DNA of 15,578 bases, from positions 1 through 15,578 of the forward strand of contig CAAEIG010000105.1 of assembly GCA_900755895.1 (NCBI GenBank), read 5' to 3'. Source of the stretch: Clostridia bacterium. GTDB lineage: Bacteria > Bacillota > Clostridia > Oscillospirales > Acutalibacteraceae. The notes under the pieces are model-generated. The model did not search any database. It saw nothing but the letters and a program-made list of their open reading frames with translations, and was not told the origin of the DNA. The position numbers were made by a program, and so were the translations under genes. Each line of letters starts with the position of its first letter. The first letter of the stretch is position 1. Of the stretch, positions 7,669 through 13,753 are shown one piece after another.

Positions 7669-8022
7669 TCATGCGTAAATCAATTCTTGAAAAATAACTT
7701 CCTCCGCCTGCGCTTTCAGCGTGTTCATCAGTCCCACCCAGCGCATGGGGTCGCGGGCTTTCAGTTCCTCGGTGACGCCCGCCGCCTCCATCATCCGGGG
7801 CAACATGGCGTCCATCCGTTCACGCGCCGCCCGGTCAATCTCCAACAGGTGCGGGTACAGCTTTTCACTCAAAATCAAGCTGCTGTAAAGGCTGGGCCGA
7901 TGTTCTTTCAGGTAGCGTTGCCGCATACGGCCATACTTGCCGATAGGGGCCTCCGGCTGCTTGGAAAGTTTCAGGTCGGGGATGTAGTAATCTCCGCAGC
8001 GGGTGTAAGTCAATTCGCTCAT
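7669..8022 (-). CDS. tnpV: TnpV-like transposon-encoded protein
   Basis: A 117-residue protein beginning MSELTYTRCGDYYIPDL and containing the GKYGRMRQRYLKEHRP segment that I recognise from TnpV-type proteins of Tn4451-like elements. These accompany large serine recombinases in clostridia; their function is not established. I chose ATG 8022 because AAAGGAG lies 7 nt upstream; two earlier in-frame ATGs (8040 and 8028) are too close to or ahead of that site. It lies 26 nt downstream of the recombinase remnant on the same strand, the usual order. It appears intact even though the recombinase beside it is not. Confidence 0.8.
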   Translation of the reverse strand: MSELTYTRCGDYYIPDLKLSKQPEAPIGKYGRMRQRYLKEHRPSLYSSLILSEKLYPHLLEIDRAARERMDAMLPRMMEAAGVTEELKARDPMRWVGLMNTLKAQAEEVIFQELIYA

Positions 8023-8048
8023 GTTCATTCTCCTTTGCACTGTGATGG

Positions 8049-8708
8049 TTAAACTGCGGCACTGGCCGATACTGTTGCCTTGCGCGGCTCCTGCTTTGGT
8101 AACTGGCTGACAGGGATAAAAATGCCTTTTTCCATGTCCTCGGCCCGGATCGCGGCCTTTGCCGCCTCCACCTGGGCCTTGCGCTTGGCGTTATAGCGTT
8201 CTTCCCATTCCTTCTGCTTGCCATTTGCCTTGCGGCGCAAGTAGTTCTGGTGAAGCCTGTTCTTGCGTTCCTCCTTCTTCCGCAGTTCTTCCTGTTCCTC
8301 CGGGGTCAGGGGAACCGGCTGCAAGGCGGGCGGGATATACCGGCCCACAAAATTGAAGTAGATTTCAACCTCCTGTGTGGTGTCCTGGCTGCCTTTGCGG
8401 GCGCGTTCATGGACAAGGATTTTCTCTACAAACTCGTTGAGCATGGTATTTGTCAGCGTGTCGAAATTCTCATACTTATCAATCAGGGCAATAAACTTCT
8501 CCGCAGATTTCCGGCTCTGCTCATAGCCGGTAACGGCCTTTTCCAGTTCCGCGATTTCCGCATTGAGGGCGTCCTGCTCTTTGGCGTACTGTGCGTCCAG
8601 GGCCTCATACCGGGCGTCCGGCAGCTTACCCAGGGCGTTGTCCTCATAGATTTTGCAAATCAGTTTTTCCAGTTCCCCGGCCCGCTTTTGGGCGGCGGCC
8701 AGCCGTTT
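8049..8708 (-). pseudogene. Large serine recombinase, C-terminal remnant (5' part deleted)
   Basis: An open frame of 219 codons from 8708 down to the stop at 8049, without a credible start at its head. It reads KRLAAAQKRAGELEKL, then ICKIYEDNALGKLPDARYEA, a coiled-coil stretch, and a C-terminal DUF4368-like region (EIYFNFVGRYIPP, RLHQNYLRRKANGKQKEW). This is the C-terminal third of TnpX-type recombinases, which excise and integrate conjugative or mobilisable elements. The N-terminal catalytic serine domain and recombinase domain are missing: at about 8705-8712 the sequence switches to the replication-initiator gene. An internal ATG at 8444 could give a 131-residue fragment with no catalytic ability. 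Confidence 0.8.
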
Positions 8709-9045
8709 GCGAAAGCAGCCCTTTGGCTTTCAGGGACAGGTCTTTGTTCCGCAGGTGGTGGTTGGACATCACCGTGTAGCCCCGGTTTTTCTCCACGCGA
8801 AAAACTGCCATCTCGTCGTCAACTCCTTTCACTTGGAATAGAACCGCGTCAAGGGCGGTGAGCTTGCCCGGCTGGTAGGGACACTCTGCATACACGCAAA
8901 ACTGGTATTTCCAGTCGGGACGGTAGAAACGGCAGTCGCCGCAATCCTCCGGCGCTCCGGCGTCGCCGCTGTCGTAGTGGTCGAAACCGGGCTTGCCTTG
9001 CATGAGGCTTTCAAAGGCGCGGTTGCTGCCGGATGTAAAATACAT
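8644..9045 (-). pseudogene. Cysteine-rich mobile-element ORF running in frame into a truncated replication initiator
   Basis: ATG 9045 has AAAGGAGG 7 nt upstream. The first ~78 residues are a small cysteine-rich protein (CGDC, then C and C about 12 and 17 residues on; a possible zinc site) of unknown function. In the same frame, after KGVDDE, comes MAVFRVEKNRGYTVMSNHHL, the usual start of replication initiators of clostridial integrative elements (DUF6017/RepA-N type). An AAAGGAG lies 11 nt before that ATG (8811), so it could start on its own. After ..LKAKGLLSQ the homology stops and the frame runs through recombinase DNA in the wrong frame to a stop at 8644. The initiator keeps only ~34 of several hundred residues and must be non-functional. 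Confidence 0.7.
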
Positions 9046-9081
9046 GGCGTCGCCTCCTTTCTGGTTTTGGGCATAAAAAAT

Positions 9082-9105
9082 GGCGTACCGTGGAAACGAT
9101 ACGCC
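9082..9105 (-). terminator. Intrinsic-terminator-like hairpin in leader of the cysteine-rich ORF
   Basis: In minus-strand RNA, GGCGUAUCGU and ACGGUACGCC form a 10-bp stem (one G-U pair) around a UUCC loop, followed by AUUUUUU. On the plus strand the wobble becomes an A-C mismatch, so the signal is minus-directed. It lies 36 bp before ATG 9045, with no gene upstream within the element scrap, so it could be an attenuator. Confidence 0.6.
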
Positions 9106-9113
9106 GGACACCA

Positions 9114-9158
9114 GAAAACGCCCCGTGATCGGCTGGGAAGCCGTCAAAAGGCGTTTTC
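9114..9158. repeat. Nested inverted repeat upstream of the leader terminator
   Basis: Outer arms GAAAACGCC (9114-9122) and GGCGTTTTC (9150-9158) are perfect. Inside them CGGCT-GGGA-AGCCG (9130-9143) is a second perfect hairpin. It lies just upstream (minus sense) of the terminator hairpin at 9082-9105. It could be part of a leader regulatory structure or a protein-binding site near the element end. Function not established. Confidence 0.45.
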
Positions 9159-9246
9159 AGTGTGGTTATAGGGATATTCTGTTTTTTGATGATGGTTAAA
9201 AAGTTCAGTGTTTATGCGGCTTTCGGGGATTTGTGTATATAAACAT

Positions 9247-9507
9247 GAGGCCACCGCCTTTGCCGACCCGGAGAATGAGGCGTTGATCCAGAAAGCCTTT
9301 GCAAAACTGACGAAGGACCGCACCGTCATCATGATCGCGCACCGGCTGTCCACAGTGGTAGGCGCGGATCAGATCCTTGTACTGGACAAAGGAGAAGTCC
9401 TGGAACGGGGCACCCATGAGGAACTGACCGCCGCTGGCGGGCTGTATACCAGGATGTGGGCGGACTATACCCAGGCGATAAAGTGGAAGATCGCCAGCGG
9501 CTCGTGA
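9247..9507 (+). pseudogene. 3' remnant of exporter-fold ABC half-transporter (locus 2 first subunit)
   Basis: From 9247 the reading is EATAFADPENEALIQKAF, IAHRLSTVVGAD, GTHEEL and a normal C-terminus. This is the part of an ABC ATPase that starts inside Walker B (LDEAT), and it aligns with the tail of 1862-3607. Everything before it, roughly 490 codons with the membrane domain, Walker A and signature, is absent. The 13 codons upstream (a GTG-start frame from 9208) are unrelated mobile-element DNA. The break lies at a GA dinucleotide (9247-9248). The stop at 9505 is followed 16 nt later by the start of the partner gene, the same order as in locus 1. Confidence 0.85.
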
Positions 9508-9523
9508 GAAAGGGGTGGAAGAA

Positions 9524-11278
9524 ATGTTCAGCAAAGAATTTCAGCGTAAATACGCCCTGACGGACCAGGGCCTGAAAAACACCAAAAGAGGCGCAGTCTG
9601 GACTGTCATTACCAATCTGGTAGTCATGGGCGGTATGGGAATCCTGTATCTGCTGATGGGGAGCTTTATGGATACTCTGACGGACGGCGCACCCCTGCCC
9701 GGGGCTGTACTGCCAATCGTTTTGACCATCGCATTTATCCTTTTGTCCTTTTTGACACATCTGCAGCAGTACCACGCTACCTATGGCCTGGTGTATGATG
9801 AGGTCCAGGCCACACGCCTTCATCTGGCGGAGCGGCTGCGTAAACTTCCCCTGGGTTACTTCGGCAAGCGCGACCTGGCAGACCTTACGGAAACGCTGAT
9901 GGGCGATGTGAACCGGATGGAACATGTTTGGAGCCATGTGCTGGGATACCTATACGGAGCCTACATCTCCACCGCCATCATCGCCGTGTGTCTGCTGATC
10001 TACGACTGGCGGCTGATGCTCGCCTGCCTGTGGGGCGTGCCGGTGGCTTTCGCCCTGCTGTTCGGAAGCCGAAAAATCGCCGCACGCAGTTCCGAGGTAA
10101 CGAAAGCGGCTGCCATACGGGTGTCCGATGGTATCCAGGAAGCTCTTGAAAATGTCCGGGAGATCCGGGCCACGAATCAGGAGGAGCGGTATCTGACCGG
10201 CCTTTATGAAAAGATCGACCAGCACGAAAAAGTCACCATCCGGGGCGAACTCACCACCGGATTGTTTGTCAACGCCGCCAGCGTGATCATGCGCTTGGGC
10301 GTAGCAACTACTATCCTGACGGGTGCCAGCCTGATCTTGTCCGGGCAGATCGACTTCATGCTGTTGTTCCTGTTCCTGCTGGTTATCACCCGGGTGTATG
10401 CTCCCTTCGACCAGAGCTTGGCCCTCATCGCGGAAATGTTTGTCTCCCAGGTATCCGCCGACCGTATCAATGAGATCTACGAAACCCCTATCGCCAAAGG
10501 GGCGGAGACCTTCCATCCCCAGGGTCACGACATTATCTTTGACCATGTGGGATTCGCCTACGATAAGAAACAGGTGCTCCGGGACGTGAGCTTCACCGCA
10601 AAAGAGGGAGAAGTCACAGCTCTGGTGGGGCCATCCGGCTCCGGCAAAAGCACCTGTGCGCGTCTGGCCGCCCGCCTGTGGGATATTACGGCCGGCCGCA
10701 TTACCGTGGGCGGCGTGGACATTTCCACGGTGGACCCGGAGGTACTTCTTACCGACTACTCCATGGTATTCCAGGATGTGGTTCTCTTTGATGACACGGT
10801 GATGGAGAACATCCGCCTGGGCAAGCGCGGCGCTACGGACGAGGAGGTACGCGCCGCTGCCAAGGCCGCCAACTGCGATGAATTTGTGGAACGGCTCCCC
10901 CAGGGTTATGACACGCCCATTGGGGAAAACGGCGCCAAACTCTCCGGCGGGGAGCGGCAGCGGATCTCCATCGCCCGTGCAGTCCTAAAAGACGCACCCA
11001 TCGTCTTGCTGGACGAGGCAACCGCCTCCCTGGATGTAGAAAATGAGACAAAGGTACAGGGTGCCCTTTCCCGTCTGCTTCAGGGCAAGACGGTGCTGGT
11101 CATCGCCCACCGGATGCGCACCGTGGCGAGGACTGACCATATCGTGGTGCTGGAGGACGGCCATGTGGCCCAGCAGGGCGCCCCGGCGGAGCTGATGGAA
11201 CAGGGCGGCCTCTACCGCCGCATGGTGGAGCTTCAGAGCGAGAGCGCCCGGTGGCGGCTAAACGGCGCGGAGGCATAA
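9524..11278 (+). CDS. Exporter-fold ABC half-transporter (TMD-NBD), intact subunit of locus 2
   Basis: A 584-residue subunit. The N-terminal membrane domain (~25-320) includes the LPLGYFGKRDLADLTETLMGD intracellular-loop pattern typical of exporter folds. The ATPase has Walker A GPSGSGKST (~369), signature LSGGERQRISIARAV (~473), Walker B IVLLDEATASLD (D497, E498) and IAHRM. I chose ATG 9524 because AAAGGGG lies about 8 nt before it; a GTG at 9515 overlaps that site. It corresponds in order to 111-1847 but is clearly diverged from it. Its expected partner is destroyed (9247-9507) and the original promoter is gone with that gene's 5' part, so it may be an orphan half-transporter unless it can homodimerise or pair with a locus 1 subunit. 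Confidence 0.9.
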   Translation: MFSKEFQRKYALTDQGLKNTKRGAVWTVITNLVVMGGMGILYLLMGSFMDTLTDGAPLPGAVLPIVLTIAFILLSFLTHLQQYHATYGLVYDEVQATRLHLAERLRKLPLGYFGKRDLADLTETLMGDVNRMEHVWSHVLGYLYGAYISTAIIAVCLLIYDWRLMLACLWGVPVAFALLFGSRKIAARSSEVTKAAAIRVSDGIQEALENVREIRATNQEERYLTGLYEKIDQHEKVTIRGELTTGLFVNAASVIMRLGVATTILTGASLILSGQIDFMLLFLFLLVITRVYAPFDQSLALIAEMFVSQVSADRINEIYETPIAKGAETFHPQGHDIIFDHVGFAYDKKQVLRDVSFTAKEGEVTALVGPSGSGKSTCARLAARLWDITAGRITVGGVDISTVDPEVLLTDYSMVFQDVVLFDDTVMENIRLGKRGATDEEVRAAAKAANCDEFVERLPQGYDTPIGENGAKLSGGERQRISIARAVLKDAPIVLLDEATASLDVENETKVQGALSRLLQGKTVLVIAHRMRTVARTDHIVVLEDGHVAQQGAPAELMEQGGLYRRMVELQSESARWRLNGAEA

Positions 11279-11300
11279 CGCTTTTTGAAACCGGGCAGAA

Positions 11301-11330
11301 AAGGGCGCGGCTCAATCGAGCCGTGCCCTT
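11301..11330 (-). terminator. Intrinsic terminator of locus 2 AraC gene
   Basis: In minus-strand RNA, GGGCACGGCUC and GAGCCGCGCCC pair around a GAUU loop (at most a single mismatch or wobble), followed by UUUUCUG. The AraC stop codon (11314-11312) lies at the loop edge, so the stem starts inside the coding region. The plus strand lacks a T-tract after the stem but could still stop the convergent ABC transcript weakly. Confidence 0.65.
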
Positions 11331-12271
11331 CTGCGATATTCCAGCGGCGGACAGCCAAACTGCCTGGCAAAGACCGCCGCGAATTTACTCTGATTTTCGT
11401 AGCCCACCTGTGCCGCGATCTCGGCCACCCGCAGTTCGGTGTCCTGCAGCAGCTCTGCCGCCCGGCGCATCCGCGCCTCCCGCAGGAATATGGATAGATT
11501 TTCCCCGAACACGCCCCGGAAGTAGTTTTTCAGGCTGGTTTCGCTCACCTGAAACCGCTCTGCCAACTCCCGCGCCGTGTGGTTCTGGCTCAAATCGGCG
11601 CACAGGATCTCCCGGGTTTCTCTGGCAATGGCCACCTGGGAGCGGGTGAAGTAGCGGATCGACGGACTGGCCTCCACAGGCTGTCGCTTCACTTCCCAGA
11701 GCAGCCGGGCGGAGAGCAGCTTGATCAGACCCAGCTCCTGGGAATCCCGCAGCTGCCACAGTTCGTCCAGCGCCGTCTGAACGGTGGGCGGAGTAGAGGC
11801 CAGATACAGGCGGCGGTGGGTGTGCAGATGCTCCATGATCTCCTCCGGGCTGACCTCACTCTCCTGAAAGAGCGGATAGGGCTGCCGGGACAGCGCATCC
11901 AGATCAAGGAACAGCTCGATCCCCTCATAGAGACTTCCGGGATAGCAATATTCCTCCTGGGCCTGCTGTGTCCCCACAGCCATATACCCCTGGGAGAGAA
12001 AGGCGAACTGGCCGTCATCCAGCGCCACCTCGCAGCGGCCCTTCTGACAGAAATTCAAAAGGAGGATATTGTTTGCCTCGGCCTGCGCCAGAGGCCAGAC
12101 CTGGGTATCAATCCGGTTGAAGGAGAGGATCACACCCTCCCAAAGGGAGAACAGCCGCAGACTGCCGTTTTCTGGTCCGCGGAGCGTCATCACGGCGGCT
12201 TTCCCGTCGGGACGGATCTCCACGCCGCCGGGGAAACGCCCAGCGTCAAAGAGCTGTGACAGGTTGGACAT
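11312..12271 (-). CDS. AraC-family transcriptional regulator (locus 2)
   Basis: A 319-residue regulator homologous to 6616-7608 over its whole length. The C-terminal DNA-binding part (helix-turn-helix at ~233-252, SETSLKNYFRGVFG, and ~281-301, VAEIAAQVGYENQSKFAAVF, then EYRR) is nearly identical at the recognition helices. The N-terminal sensor part is more diverged but keeps LNFCQKGRCEV with C75 and C80. ATG 12271 has GGAGG 8 nt upstream. It is divergent from the S-component gene (190-bp shared region) and convergent with the ABC gene at 9524-11278. Near-identical recognition helices predict that both AraC proteins read the same operator, which matches the shared 18-bp block. Likely a ligand-responsive activator of 12462-15544. 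Confidence 0.92.
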   Translation of the reverse strand: MSNLSQLFDAGRFPGGVEIRPDGKAAVMTLRGPENGSLRLFSLWEGVILSFNRIDTQVWPLAQAEANNILLLNFCQKGRCEVALDDGQFAFLSQGYMAVGTQQAQEEYCYPGSLYEGIELFLDLDALSRQPYPLFQESEVSPEEIMEHLHTHRRLYLASTPPTVQTALDELWQLRDSQELGLIKLLSARLLWEVKRQPVEASPSIRYFTRSQVAIARETREILCADLSQNHTARELAERFQVSETSLKNYFRGVFGENLSIFLREARMRRAAELLQDTELRVAEIAAQVGYENQSKFAAVFARQFGCPPLEYRRRARLD

Positions 12272-12303
12272 AAATGTTTCCTCCCTTGTGTTCTCTTGCT
12301 TTG

Positions 12304-12332
12304 ATTGTATCGAACCGGGAGCAGGCCGTCAA
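12304..12332 (-). promoter_or_regulatory. Sigma-A promoter of locus 2 AraC regulator
   Basis: On the minus strand TTGACG (12332-12327), a 17-bp spacer and TACAAT (12309-12304). The -35 lies 24 bp from the palindrome at 12357-12368, so autoregulation by AraC is possible. Confidence 0.75.
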
Positions 12333-12351
12333 TGGGACAAGGAAAATCAAA

Positions 12352-12369
12352 TGCTGTTTGGAGCCAAAA
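12352..12369. promoter_or_regulatory. Conserved 18-bp block with palindrome TTTGGAGCCAAA (putative AraC-family site, locus 2)
   Basis: TGCTGTTTGGAGCCAAAA, identical to the locus 1 block (6505-6522, minus strand). The palindrome ends 38 bp before the S-gene -10, that is about -62 to -51 from the predicted start, a usual place for an AraC-type activator. Confidence 0.6.
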
Positions 12370-12383
12370 CGCTGAAATGGAGT

Positions 12384-12412
12384 TGGTGAAAGGCAGAGAG
12401 ATGTGCTATTCT
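12384..12412 (+). promoter_or_regulatory. Promoter of locus 2 S-T-A-regulator operon (extended -10, weak -35)
   Basis: TATTCT (12407-12412) is preceded by TGC, making an extended -10. At 17-bp spacing the -35 region reads TGGTGA, a poor match. The layout repeats that of locus 1 and suggests activator dependence. Predicted start near 12419. Confidence 0.55.
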
Positions 12413-12419
12413 GTTCTGT

Positions 12420-12437
12420 GGTTAGCAATAACTAACG
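12420..12437. promoter_or_regulatory. Inverted repeat GTTAG-N6-CTAAC over S-gene start site (putative metalloregulator operator, locus 2)
   Basis: GTTAG (12421-12425), CAATAA, CTAAC (12432-12436), beginning 7 bp after the -10 exactly as in locus 1. The 6-bp centre differs between loci while the arms are kept, the pattern expected of a bound site. The position would let a repressor block transcription initiation. Confidence 0.6.
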
Positions 12438-12461
12438 ATTAGGAACAGGAGGAACAGAAAC

Positions 12462-13064
12462 ATGTCTCAATCATTGGAACAGGGAAAACGGAAGCTGACA
12501 GCAAAGGACGCCATCACCGCCGGCGCGCTGGGAGCGGTGTGCATCGCCATCCGCTTTGTCTTTATGCTGGTAGGCGGCGTCAGTCCCTATGTGTGGTTTG
12601 CCACCCACTTGATTGATGCCATCTTGATTGGGCCGGTGTTCATGCTGATGGTTGCCAAAGTGCGAAAGAACGGTCCCTTTCTGCTCACCAGCCTTGTTAC
12701 CGGCGTGGTGCTGGTAGCCGCCACATGGATGTTCCCCATCACCGGGCTGGTGGGCGGACTTTTGTGTGAGCTGTGCCTGCGGGCCGGGCAGTTCAGGCAG
12801 AAGAGCTGGCTGGTGCTGGGCTTCTTCTGCTTCAATCTGGGATTCATCGGGGACTTCCTGCCCCTGTGGTTCACCAAAGAGAGCTATCTGGAGTATGCCG
12901 CCCAGATGATGGATGCCGGCTATATGGCCACCATGGAGGGCCTGCTGACCTGGCCGGTGTTCGGGATCATCGTGCTGAGTATCCTGGTGGGCTCCATCCT
13001 GGGCGCCCTGCTGGGCATGAAGCTCATGCGCAAGCACTTCGTCAAGGCCGGGCTGGCACAATGA
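12462..13064 (+). CDS. ECF transporter substrate-binding S component, MptD/Trep_Strep-like (locus 2)
   Basis: A 200-residue integral membrane protein with about six hydrophobic segments. KLTAKDAITAG follows a short polar head, and it closes with a Gly-rich helix and KHFVKAG, the same framework as the locus 1 S component (5829-6413), while the middle differs substantially. ATG 12462 has AGGAGG 9 nt upstream. Its stop overlaps the EcfT start by 4 nt (ATGA). It binds the imported ligand and hands it to the EcfT/EcfA module downstream. Divergence of the middle region from locus 1 leaves open whether both loci take the same substrate. Confidence 0.87.
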   Translation: MSQSLEQGKRKLTAKDAITAGALGAVCIAIRFVFMLVGGVSPYVWFATHLIDAILIGPVFMLMVAKVRKNGPFLLTSLVTGVVLVAATWMFPITGLVGGLLCELCLRAGQFRQKSWLVLGFFCFNLGFIGDFLPLWFTKESYLEYAAQMMDAGYMATMEGLLTWPVFGIIVLSILVGSILGALLGMKLMRKHFVKAGLAQ

Positions 13065-13753
13065 GGACGCGGGCTGCCCGCGGTTCCTTTCTGGACCCAC
13101 GGACCAAAATCCTGATTTGGCTGCTGGCCAATGTGGTGGTGTTCACCTGGACTCCGGCGGTGTTCCGCGTCGCCGTGATGCTGGCCTACTTCGGCCTATT
13201 CCTGCTGGAGCGGAAGGGAAAGATGCTGGTGGGCCTGCTGCTGGTCTATCTGGTCATCGTGGCAGTACAGTTCTGGCTGTTGCCGCTGCTGCCTGGCTCT
13301 CTTGCCACGGTCTTTGCCACAGTGACCTATTTCATTCTGGTCTTTCCCTGCATTGCCGGCGGGGCTTACATCATTGCCACTACCAGTGTCAGCCAGTTCA
13401 TGGCCGCTCTGGAGCGGTTGGGAGCGCCCCGGAGTTTCTCCATCACTCTGGCGGTGACCCTCCGTTTTCTGCCGGCGCTCCGCCAGGACTTCCGGCATAT
13501 CCGGGACGCCATGGCCCTGCGCCGGATTCGCGGTCTGGAGGAAAAATTGGAGTGTGTCTATGTCCCCATGCTCATGGGGGCGGCCCAGACAGCGGAGGAA
13601 CTCAGCGAGTCCGCCACCGCCCGAGGCATTGAGCACCCGGGGAAAATGTCCTCCTGGCGGCCCATCGGATTCCACATTCAGGATGTGACCGTTGTCCTGC
13701 TGTTCCTGGCCCTGTGCTTGGGTGGGATCTGCTGCAAGGGGGTGCTCCCGTGA
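13061..13753 (+). CDS. ECF transporter transmembrane scaffold EcfT (CbiQ family, locus 2)
   Basis: A 230-residue EcfT protein with FLDPRTK at the start, several hydrophobic helices, the coupling segments HIRDAMALRRIRG and SATARGIEHPG, and a terminal helix after IGFHIQDV. A longer open frame reaches back to 12773, but the family match begins at ATG 13061, whose ATGA overlap with the S-gene stop marks the true start. Its own stop overlaps the EcfA GTG start (GTGA). It forms the membrane scaffold between the S component and the dual ATPase. Confidence 0.92.
   Translation: MRTRAARGSFLDPRTKILIWLLANVVVFTWTPAVFRVAVMLAYFGLFLLERKGKMLVGLLLVYLVIVAVQFWLLPLLPGSLATVFATVTYFILVFPCIAGGAYIIATTSVSQFMAALERLGAPRSFSITLAVTLRFLPALRQDFRHIRDAMALRRIRGLEEKLECVYVPMLMGAAQTAEELSESATARGIEHPGKMSSWRPIGFHIQDVTVVLLFLALCLGGICCKGVLP

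Noticed and set aside
8044..8053. GATGGTTAAA direct repeat with 9190-9199, possible element end repeat
   Set aside because: Only 10 bp, one copy overlaps the recombinase stop codon and neither copy coincides with a clear junction; probably chance.
9046..9147. Upstream extension of the cysteine-rich ORF to 9147
   Set aside because: It would translate through the terminator hairpin; ATG 9045 has AAAGGAGG at ideal distance.
12773..13060. Longer N-terminus for the locus 2 EcfT
   Set aside because: This stretch is the S-component gene read in another frame; EcfT homology starts at 13061.
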